Assembly (NCBI RefSeq): GCF_029227915.1
Contig: NC_079877.1
Span: 16,354,851 to 16,418,850, forward strand
DNA: 64,000 nucleotides
Direction: 5' to 3'
Source: Hydractinia symbiolongicarpus
Lineage: Eukaryota; Cnidaria; Hydrozoa; Anthoathecata; Hydractiniidae
Below are positions 55,504-64,000 of the stretch, in pieces. The translations under genes and the position numbers were made by a program. Position 1 is the stretch's first letter, and the number at the start of each line of letters is the position of its first letter. The notes beneath the pieces are model-generated. The model was not told the origin of the DNA. It made no database searches and was given only the letters and a program-made list of their open reading frames with translations.

Positions 55504-56886
55504 ATGGCTGAAGATTATACAGTAGAAGAATTGAATGTTATACAAGCTATAAAAGAAATACATGGGAAAAAGAAAAGAGCAAGCAAGGATGTTATAAATA
55601 CAACGATAACAAAGTTTGATGTAGAAGTTGTAAACAAAGTTTTAGATGATTTATGTGACAAAAATGTTATTAAATTAACTGAAAGATCTGGATTACCGAG
55701 TTACCGTTTTGTCGTTGATGTAGAAAATGTTTTACACGAAGAAGAATTACAAGAACCAGAAGAAAACTTGGATAGGGAAGAAATTTACGATAATGGTATT
55801 TTAGATCACGAGGTAAATGAGTCCAGAAATTTTGATTTGTTAAGTAATTTTGTTAGAGTTACGAACGACTTAAAGGAGTATATTGGATACGAGGTAAATA
55901 AATTGAGAGCAAAGGAATCGAGTTTTCTCGTTGATCGTTTGAAAGAGGAAAATAGTTTTCTGAAAGACGAACTCAAAGATCTACGATGTCTTGTTCGAGA
56001 TATATTTAACAATATTAATAAAAAGCAGTCAAGTGAACCAAAACCGTCAAACACCTCTGATGAATGGAAAAGTATTAGAAAAGGTCCTTCGGGGGTTTTG
56101 CATACAAGAAGCGAAATTAATGTAGATAATCGTTTTAAAAGTCTTTACAACGAAGACCCGAATCCTCAAGTCAACGATTATGACAAAGAAAATTGTAGAA
56201 TTAATAACACTAACAAAAATGAATTTCAAAACAAAAATAGTCGACGTCCGAATCCTGTCATCAATCCTTACCCGGAGCGGGAAGATTTCTTTGGTAACCA
56301 AAATCGGAACGATAATCAGAAAAAATTTAAAGATAAAAAGAGTAAAGTCGTCAGAATAATATCCGATAGTATTCCAAAGGGGATAAGATTGAAAGAATTC
56401 AACCGTGTACTCAATAATGGCTATGCGCGAATGAAATGTTTTCCGGTTGCCAGCATACAACATTTAAACTATTATTCAACCCCAACACTAGAAGAGGAAC
56501 AACCAGACATTGTTATCATTCATGGCGGTATCAATAATTTGCTGTCGAAAAATCTAAGTGCAGCATCTAATGTCGAAATAGTGAACGGATTAATTAAAAT
56601 TGCAGAAAAATGTACAAACTCTGGTGTGAAAAAGGTTTTTATATCCAGCTTGATAACGTGTTCACGAGTTGACGAAAGTCGAATCGATGAAATTAACCGA
56701 TTGTTAAAGGAAAGATGCGAGGCTTTAGATGTTACTTTTATTGATAATGACAATATAAAAAGCTCTTCTTTATGGAAAGATGGAATCCACCTTACAAACG
56801 ATGGTAAGACTATGTTAGCGAAAAATTATTTATATTATCTTAATCATTTTTTATACCACAACATGCACTTCCAGTCTTGGGTATAG
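55504..56886 (+). CDS. LINE ORF1 with SGNH/GDSL esterase-like domain
   Basis: Intact 460-residue frame. Residues 1-80 resemble a winged-helix-like module (EELNVIQAIKEIHGKKKR, then VVNKVLDDLCDKNVIKL). A charged coiled coil lies at about 105-175, then a disordered Asn-rich linker. The C-terminal part (from about residue 280) is an SGNH-type hydrolase: KVVRIISDSIPKG (block I with D-S), IIHGGINNLL (the G-x-N-D-like block), and SLWKDGIHLTNDGKTML (the D-x-x-H block). ORF1 esterases are typical of CR1/L2 LINEs and are thought to bind RNA or membranes. Its stop (56884-56886) lies inside the open ORF2 frame. Confidence 0.8.
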   Translation: MAEDYTVEELNVIQAIKEIHGKKKRASKDVINTTITKFDVEVVNKVLDDLCDKNVIKLTERSGLPSYRFVVDVENVLHEEELQEPEENLDREEIYDNGILDHEVNESRNFDLLSNFVRVTNDLKEYIGYEVNKLRAKESSFLVDRLKEENSFLKDELKDLRCLVRDIFNNINKKQSSEPKPSNTSDEWKSIRKGPSGVLHTRSEINVDNRFKSLYNEDPNPQVNDYDKENCRINNTNKNEFQNKNSRRPNPVINPYPEREDFFGNQNRNDNQKKFKDKKSKVVRIISDSIPKGIRLKEFNRVLNNGYARMKCFPVASIQHLNYYSTPTLEEEQPDIVIIHGGINNLLSKNLSAASNVEIVNGLIKIAEKCTNSGVKKVFISSLITCSRVDESRIDEINRLLKERCEALDVTFIDNDNIKSSSLWKDGIHLTNDGKTMLAKNYLYYLNHFLYHNMHFQSWV

Positions 56887-59800
56887 GTCCTTGCACTCAG
56901 ACACCACAAGAGGTACAAGTTTTTTCAGATTCAAGTGAAACACAAAATAGCCCTTTGTTATTACAAAATGAAATTGATGATCTTAACCAAACACATAATT
57001 CAAATTCCGAACCTGATAACCCGATCGATAGTATCTGTAAACTTAGAGTTGCTAATCCCGATAATCCTCTTTTAGGTTACTTAAATATAAACAGTCTGAG
57101 AAATAAAATTGTCGACGTCAGAGAGATCATGTCTAAATTTTCTCCTGACTATTTCGTACTTGCAGAAACTAAACTGGATGAATCTTTTCCAACTGCTCAA
57201 TTTAATATTGACGGATATGAAATTAGAACCCGAAAGGACAGAAACATACATGGAGGAGGTTTAATTGAGTATGTTGGGAAAGGGGCCATTTGTAAACAGT
57301 TACACAATATTGGAATTGTAGAGAATGAAATTATCTGTTCTGAAATTACTATTAGAAATAAAAAATGGATTATAATTAGCATTTATCGGCCACCTTCATA
57401 TTTGAACTTAACACAATTTTTCTATGAATTGGAAAAAATTCTAAACAATGCTCTTTCTAAATGTGACAATATTATTGTTCTGGGTGATATTAATATAGAT
57501 TTTTATAATCCAAGTGATAGTGGCTATGGGCAGATGCAGTCACTTTGTGATATTTTCAATCTCAAAAACCTCATTAAAGATAAAACATGCTTTGCAGGAA
57601 CAGAAGGCTCTTCAATTGATGTCTTATTGACAAACAGATATAGGTCTTTTCAAAATAGTTCAGCGTTTGAAACAGGGTTAAGTGACCATCATCTAATGAT
57701 AACTACATTTTTAAAAATGCATCTAGCCCGTTTACAGCCAAAGAAAATATTCTATAGAAACTATAAAAATTTCGATGAAAAGACGTTTTTGGCTGATGTA
57801 AAAGCTGCTGACTTTTGTTGTGACACTGCCGATCCTGATTTGAACTATGAAAATCTTCAAGTAATTTTTAGAAATATTGTAGATAAACATGCTCCTTTGA
57901 AACAGAAAACATTGCGTGGAAACGATGCTCCCTTCATGAATAAAGAATTAAGAAAGGCTATATACTCTAGGTCAAGGTTTAAAAATAAATATAACAATGA
58001 TAAAACTGAGGAAAACAATGCCAATTATAAAAAACAAAGAAACAAATGCGTAAAATTACGAAATATAGCTGTTAAGGAATATTTTAAAAAAATAACCCAG
58101 GCCGGAGCAGTCGAAAATAAAAATTTTTGGAAAGTTATGAAACCTTTTGTAACCAATAAAAATTGCTTAAGTAATGCAAATATTACGATAATCCAAAACG
58201 ATAATTTGATTACAGATGAAAATGAAGTGGCAACAACATTGAATAGCCACTTCATAAATATTGTTGAAAATAGCAGTGGTATTAAACCTACCTCTATTGA
58301 TTTTAAATCATTTACAGATAAGAAAAAGTTGATTGAGAAAATTTTAAAAACCTATAAAAATCATCCAAGTATCCTAAAGATAAAAGAAAATATTGAAAAT
58401 GTGTCTGAAAATTTTCAATTTAAGGAAATAGGTGATGAAGAAATCAAAAAAGTATTTAAAGAAATAAACACTAAAGCGTCTGCAGGCGAAGATAAGATAC
58501 CGCCAAAACTTAAAATAGTAGCATCCGTGCCAGTTTTTTCCCAACTAAAGCTAAGCGTGCGGTTGTTACACCAATTGACAAGGGAAGCAAGGAAAAGTAC
58601 AGTCTCAATAATTTTAGACCTATTAGTGTATTAAATTTTTTCTCTAAGTTTTATGAAATAATAATCAAAGAGCAAATAATGTCTTTCATGGAAAAAAAAC
58701 TTTCTGTGTACTTATCTGCTTACAGGAAAAACTATAGCACCAATCACGTATTGATACGCCTATTAGAGGATTGGGAAAAAAAACTGGATCTGAATTATGT
58801 GGTTGGTTCAATATTAATGGACTTATCAAAAGCTTTTGACTGTGTCCCCCACGATCTACTTATAGCCAAACTTCATGCTTACGGTTTTGATGTAAAATCA
58901 CTTGAGTATATTCTATCGTATCTTACAAACAGAGAACAATCCACACGAGTAAATGCGGAGTATAGTATATTTGAATTAATTTTGTCAGGTGTGCCTCAGG
59001 GTTCTGTGTTGGGCCCAATTATTTTTAATATATTTATGAATGATTTATTTTATTTTATTGTAAATAGTGACCTACATAATTACGCAGACGACAATACGAT
59101 ATCAGCTTATTCAAACACTATTAAAAATCTCATTAAGACTTTAGAAAGGGAATCCGAAATTGCCCTTTCTTGGTTAAATAATAACAAAATGATAGCAAAT
59201 CCAAACAAATTTCATTCGATCCTTCTATCAAGAGCCAAAATTGATAACTCGAAGCTTGATATAAACATTGGCGATAGAGTCATACAATCAGAAAGGTCCG
59301 TAAAACTTTTAGGAGTAACAATTGATGATAAATTAAATTTCAACTTGCACATTAGTAATCTTTGTCGAAAAGCCTCAACCCAGCTGAATACATTATTTAG
59401 ATTTAAAAATGTACTATCTTTGCAAACAAGATCTATTTTAGCACAAAGCTTCGTGTATGCAAATTTTAATTATTGTCCCTTAGTTTGGCATTTCTCTTCT
59501 TCGAAATCTCTTTTGAAAATTGAAAAACTCCACAACAGGGCTTTGAGTTTTATTCATGATGACGCAAGACCAGTTGATTGCCCCCCAAATAAACATTATA
59601 TGGAATTACTAAGGCATAGATATTTATGCGTAGAAATATTTAAGATTCGGAGAAACATCAGTCCTTCTTTCATGAAAGATATTTTCCTTTTTGAGGAAAC
59701 TGATAGGCCAGTAAGAAGTCAAAACATGAACAACCTAAAAACCATCAGTGTAAAAACAAGCACCTTTGGTCTAAACAGTTTGCGATGTTTAGCCCCAAAA

Positions 59801-59923
59801 GTTTGGAATAAACTTCCTTTTCATACGAAGAGTTGCGAAGATCTAGTTAAATTTAAGCAAATGATTAAAAAATGGAATGGCTCTCACTGTTCATGCACAG
59901 AGTGTCGGCAATTGATTCCATAA
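56844..59923 (+). pseudogene. LINE ORF2: AP endonuclease and reverse transcriptase, one frameshift
   Basis: The frame opens at 56844, overlaps the end of ORF1 and runs to about 58540. It carries an endonuclease domain (YLNINSLRNKIVDVREI, FVLAETKLDESF, IISIYRPPS, IVLGDINIDF, GLSDHHLMITTF). A small deletion and frameshift near 58530-58555 lead into the reverse transcriptase frame (TPIDKGSKEKYSLNNFRPIS, then DLSKAFDCVPHDLL, GVPQGSVLGPIIFNIFMNDL, the catalytic YADDN at about residue 137 of the 58679 segment, and LLGVTIDDKLNF), ending at 59923. A cysteine-rich C-terminus (HCSCTECRQ) follows. There is no in-frame ATG before the endonuclease domain starts, so ORF2 translation may depend on ORF1. Confidence 0.82.
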
Positions 59924-60157
59924 CTTGCGTAATCAATACGAAAATGGGAGAGGGGGAATGTTTATCTTTTATTTATTATTTATTCATTATTTATTTATTA
60001 TAGTTTTCATCTAAATTGTAAATATATAAAAATATTTGGTCGGTTTTGATTAGTTTTTTGCAAAATGTTATTTTTTTAAAGAACTATTGTATATAATAAC
60101 CGACGGTAAATAAATTAAATCAATCAATCAATCAATCGGTCGTCGCAATTACAGTGC

Positions 60158-60918
60158 CAATCTCTAGACTTTGCGACCAAAAATCCGAGTTAAGGCCACA
60201 ACATTTGCGACGAATTCGAATAGACATGTATTTTTTTTTACCCTTGCCCATTTTTAACAAGCATCGTTCTTAAAAGGAAACACAATTACCTGGAGACCTG
60301 GTTATGTAAGTTTAAAAGTACGTGGTTGTTTGTGATTCCTAAAGGCGGGAGCAAACCAAACATTTTTTCCCCATGTTGGATAAAATGTTGGATGAAAAAA
60401 TGCATGTTGGATGAAGCAAAATTTTAGGTTTGTGGAACTGCTTTTAAAAACAATCGAATGATAAAGAGTTCGTTCAAAAAACAAAATGGTGGATGGAAGG
60501 AATTCAACAGTACTGCTTATGTTGCTGAACGAACTCGTCGATTCAGACGATAAAAAACAAACCCGCGAAAAAACAAGAGAGTGGATAAAGAGGAGGGAGC
60601 ACAATGGATATTTTAGTAATATTATTAAAGAATTGAAGATTGAAGAAAGATTCGGATTTAGGGAAATGTTTTGGATGGATGTAGGGGATTTTCGATTTCC
60701 TCCTTAATGAAATATCCCATTTGATATCACCGGGGCAGATGAGCAACTGTGGTGGCCACAGACCAATTATAACAGACGAAAGACTCGCCCTTACTCTTCG
60801 TTTTCGAACTTCAATTTCGAACGTTTAAACGTTTAAAATTCGCAGGATTTTTATATGTTGGATGAAAAGTACCACCAAACCAATCCAACATGAAAATTCA
60901 CGCAACTCAGATAGTTAA
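60158..60918. other. Repeat-like region with ATGTTGGAT motifs
   Basis: No gene is recognised. The motif ATGTTGGAT occurs several times between 60373 and 60420 and again near 60857. Its complement ATCCAACAT is near 60886 and 61136. This looks like a decayed transposon with the foldback at 60919 inside it; I could not define its ends. Confidence 0.35.
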
Positions 60919-61076
60919 GGGGGATTTTCACGAAGCGAATTGAACGGCGAATTCGACGGCGAATTGTATCTGAGCATGCGCAGTTTTGTTTCTTTTGATT
61001 TTGCATCGAACTGCGCATGCTCAGATACAATTCGCCGTCAAATTCGCCGCTCAATTCGCTTCGTAAAAATCCCCCT
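60919..61076. mobile_element. Foldback element flanked by TTAA
   Basis: Arms of about 67 bp (GGGGGATTTT.ACGAAGCGAA outward to the GCGCAGTT end) are inverted around a loop of about 22 bp with few mismatches. TTAA stands on both sides (60915-60918 and 61077-61080). A TTAA duplication is typical of piggyBac-type and some Polinton-unrelated MITEs; here it suggests a piggyBac-type MITE. No coding capacity. Confidence 0.75.
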
Positions 61077-61724
61077 TTAATTCCATTTAACTTGCCGAAA
61101 ATGTTGGATGAATTGTTTGACGGCGATTAAACTTCATCCAACATCGACCAACACGAGTTTTTTCTTCTTTTTTGAAAATTTCAAATTTTTTCAAAATTTT
61201 GAAGTGACTTTGAAGGACCCGCCTTAAGTTTTTTTGCAGATCTATTTTTTGTTTTCCGTGTGATTCTTTCCTGCATTTCAGGAAGGATCTGTGCTTCCCA
61301 TATACACACACAATGACCTTTATTGCAAATAAATCACAAGTTTTGAAAAAATCTTGCACAACTTTAGCTCAAGCCATTGTTTCTAACTAACCTTTGTTGT
61401 TACATTTCGCTAAAATATTGACTTTTGGCGATATCTGTAGCTGCTGGTAAAGTATTCAGGAACCTTGTATAACTATATCCCTGACCGCTTTCCATCCTAA
61501 TCGTGGTAAACGTAAATTTTGCATAATGGCAGATATAAAGCATCAACAAAACAAATCTGTTGCCATTTTTTGTTTGTCATGTGATGAAAAGTTGATGCCT
61601 TACACCGCCCTGGTGCTAGAATTTATTTGTTGAAAAAGATTATAAGACTATTTTTAAGGACAGTAAACAAATAAAAATACAATCACAACTGAAATAAATA
61701 TACTAGCTAGAGGTATATATTATG

Positions 61725-62165
61725 GCGCCGTAGAGATTAGTGGTTATAGCTCTCGTACTCTGTGCGGGAGACCGGGGTTCGATTCCTCTTGACGGCGATT
61801 CAACATGGGCGAGTGAATGTTACCATAGCCCCGGGTTAACCCAAGCCATGTGAGGGAAATTGGGAAGATGGCACACTGTGTGGGCCATTGGATGTTGCCG
61901 GGAGTTGTCTAGTAGAGCGCGGGCTCTAATTGGGTCTGCGTAGCTCAAAATGAGCATTAAATACTCTAGGACTCTCCATCTACGCCATGGCCCCTCCTGG
62001 AAATAATAGACAGGGTATATCCCTCGATATTTGTGAGGCTAGCCATGTAAAATATGCACATCTATCTCTAGGTTCTTGTAACAGCTAGATAGAAGACTGT
62101 GAATGAGACCACCTTTATTCTTGCGGTCGGATTCGCGTCATAACACTGGTTGAACCGCAAGAATA
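61725..62165 (+). mobile_element. tRNA-derived SINE
   Basis: The head (61725-61797) has tRNA features: CGCCGT paired with ACGGCG, an A-box-like TAGTGGTTATAG, a stem of five pairs around an 11-base loop, and a B-box GGTTCGATTCC (61776-61786). A non-tRNA body follows, with a conserved-looking ATCCCTCGATATTTGTGAGG block. The 3' end is uncertain; an 11-bp perfect hairpin (62117-62127 and 62154-62164) is the last structured part I see. The tRNA part is too altered in the anticodon loop to be a working tRNA gene. Confidence 0.65.
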
Positions 62166-63482
62166 GTTCGGAGGGGTGAACTCCTTATCAGACCAGCCGT
62201 TTAATCATTCAAAGATAATAGCAAATTAGGCTTAGATAGTCTAATTTAGACTGGCATTTACACACCCACCTAAACATTCTTGTACCATACCTTTCTAAAA
62301 ATAGTCAAGATCTCACTAGCTAAGCCAACCCATGTCTCACTAGCTAAGCTAACCTATGTTTCACTACTGTACAACATAACACTTCTTACACATGCCTCAT
62401 CCCTCATGCAACCTACCTTTCACCTCAATTGACAAGACTCTGCTAGTCAATAAAGGAAGTAACTCTAAAATCTTTCCAACCAGAACCTATCCTGCAAGTA
62501 AACCCTTCTTCCAACACCCCTTCCCTACTCAACATATCACCTAAGTAACAGAGGTTCTCAAGTATCTCTAACGAGCCACTGTTGTACATCATATTAAAGC
62601 TTGAAATACTTCATTGTCTATTATATCACCTTTGCAACATTTTCATCTCTACAATATGATATTTAGGCCATTCATCTATCCTACAGTCAGGGAAAACTGC
62701 TACGTGTGTACTGCTAATTAGGGGAAGCTTTAAATTAAGGAGTAGGACAAGACTAATTTAGTGCAACATCACCTATTCAGAATGTATCAATTCTTTGAGA
62801 ACCCAGCTCTACCTCTTAAGATCAAAACAGAACCACAAAATTGATTGATTTAACTTCAGAAATGAAGCAGGGGGTGGGTAACTCGGTAATTTCAATGACA
62901 ATAAGTTGCTATAAAGGGGCTACGGAACGGCTATTGGTTTTCAGTGACTTACACCAAAGTTGAGCTGATGGTGGCAAGAAACAAAAATGGCTATTTTTCC
63001 GCCATGTATGTAATTTACAGACTCGAACATATAGATACAGGGTTCGAATTAAAAAAGTAAAGTCGGTTCACAAAAATTTCGGCACTTTGTAACCGCAGTG
63101 GCTATTCATACGTGACCGTACTTTAATATATTTTTTTATTCATACGTGACTCTCACCTATTTTAATTTTTTTTTCAATTCGTACGTGGCACTCACGCACT
63201 TTATTATTTTTTTATTTTTTTCTATATCTGCGATTTTCTATATCTTTTCTTCGTACATAAAATCTTTTTTTTCTCGGTTCATAAAAAAAAGATTTATTAT
63301 ACTTAACATGAAATTTCAATTTGTTATGAGGAAAGTTTTAGTAGTAGAAACCAGCCTTTTCAACTTCATTACAATTTCAATTGCAAAAAGGCGCGAATAG
63401 GACTTCTATGCTGAAGGAAGAAGATGGAGGTCGGACAGAGTTTTTCGAGCTTTCGAGCAGTTAAATAAAGCAATTTGTAGTC
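62166..63482. other. No gene recognised
   Basis: AT-rich host sequence with direct repeats of CTCACTAGCTAAG near 62311-62345, but no coding signal that I can support. Confidence 0.4.
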
Positions 63483-63975
63483 ATGAAAAAACTAATTTTA
63501 TTCAACTTCTATGTCAGGAGTTCTCTTTCTATAGAAAGTGCAGCTAAATGTGCAACGAAAAAAACTTTTCTGAGATTGATTATTGGTGTATTAATGGTGG
63601 CAAGAAATTTTTATCCACTTCAACTGGAAAACGTCCAAAACAATCGTGAGTATTAAAGAACTGAATCTATATGCGTCGTAATCAAGTTCTATGTATTTTT
63701 TAAGATGAGTATCTCGATGACAGTCGATGATTTTCGTTTCATTAATTAAAAAATATATACTTCGTTTACATAACATTTGATCTATGATTTACGCATACTT
63801 GAGCATAGATATTGTTAAAAGTTTTATGTAGAATTTAAGGCTGGTTTCTATAATGATCAAAATAAATACATTTACATATTCATCTGTTCTATAGGATCAA
63901 CGGTAGCAAATACGCCGTCGCACACAATTACGACAACAACAGCTTCTCTGGAAATTAAGAAACAAATTCCAAATG
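63483..63975 (+). CDS. Possible 5' exons of a membrane-anchored protein at the window edge
   Basis: The ATG at 63483 opens a frame to a donor at 63646 (CAATC/GTGAGT). An exon at 63895-63975 follows the acceptor TCTATAG and joins in phase. The deduced 81 residues have a hydrophobic stretch (FLRLIIGVLMVA, about residues 33-44) followed by a Thr-rich stalk (TPSHTITTTTASLE), as in type II membrane proteins such as Golgi enzymes. The second exon ends at a GTAATA donor, so the gene would continue past base 64000. This rests only on phase-matched splice sites and composition. Confidence 0.35.
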
Positions 63976-64000
63976 GTAATAGAAGGTACTTATCCATTTA

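Larger units (their letters stand above)
55252..60146 (+). mobile_element. CR1/L2-type LINE, near full length
   Basis: ORF1 with an SGNH-esterase domain, then ORF2 with endonuclease and reverse transcriptase, end in a (TCAA)n tail (60117-60137), the 3' style of CR1/L2-group LINEs. An 11-bp match AATTACAGTGC at 55241-55251 and 60147-60157 may be the target-site duplication; nine bases (GGTCGTCGC) lie between the tail and the second copy. One frameshift near 58540 breaks ORF2, so the copy is dead but young-looking. The + orientation is the same as ECT2. Confidence 0.8.

Noticed and set aside
61725-61797. A tRNA gene
   Set aside because: The anticodon loop is too long and the sequence continues into a SINE body, so it is a tRNA-derived SINE head.

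Overview
The window is animal nuclear DNA. It is AT-rich and has spliced genes with GT-AG introns, (TA)n and (TCAA)n repeats, foldback elements, a tRNA-derived SINE and a CR1/L2-type retrotransposon. The mobile families (Polinton-like proviruses with SAP, MSV199 and zinc-repeat genes; a DUF6589-like gene; a RecQ-like gene) fit a cnidarian, perhaps a hydrozoan. That placement is inference, because no ribosomal or mitochondrial marker is present.

Host genes. (1) An IkappaB-like ankyrin protein, + strand, six coding exons, 10743-14539. (2) A class A GPCR in one exon, 16752-17960. (3) A two-exon coiled-coil protein on the - strand, 23054-20191. (4) A complete ECT2 (RhoGEF) gene, 22 coding exons, 42250-52278; its splice phases all agree and give 878 residues. 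(5) The first two exons of a possible membrane protein at the right edge, from 63483.

Integrated viral elements. Bases 1-6290 are the right-hand part of one Polinton/Maverick-like element whose left part lies outside the window. Bases 23640-37822 are a second, nearly colinear element with both ends present: terminal inverted repeats of about 415 bp enclose about 14 kb. The second element carries, left to right: a SAP plus 24-residue-repeat gene, small virion-like genes, minor and major capsid genes, a retroviral-type integrase, an MSV199/Bro-like gene, an EF-1alpha-like translational GTPase, a packaging ATPase, zinc-binding and HNH nuclease genes, small membrane proteins, and a family B DNA polymerase with an N-terminal SAP domain. 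Both elements are decayed. The major capsid, integrase and polymerase genes of element 2 have each lost a large internal or terminal block, and element 1 has lost a different block of the polymerase.

Other mobile DNA. A truncated DUF6589-like gene (38738-40273) meets a truncated RecQ-like helicase (40293-41247) tail to tail. A hAT-like zinc-finger relic lies antisense in ECT2 intron 1. A CR1/L2-type LINE with an SGNH-esterase ORF1 fills 55252-60146. There are also a MITE (9569-10050), two foldback elements (41431-41514, 60919-61076) and a SINE (from 61725).

The most unusual features are the translational GTPase carried by the Polinton-like provirus, the SAP domain encoded inside its inverted repeats, and the loss of an essential part from each of its longest genes.
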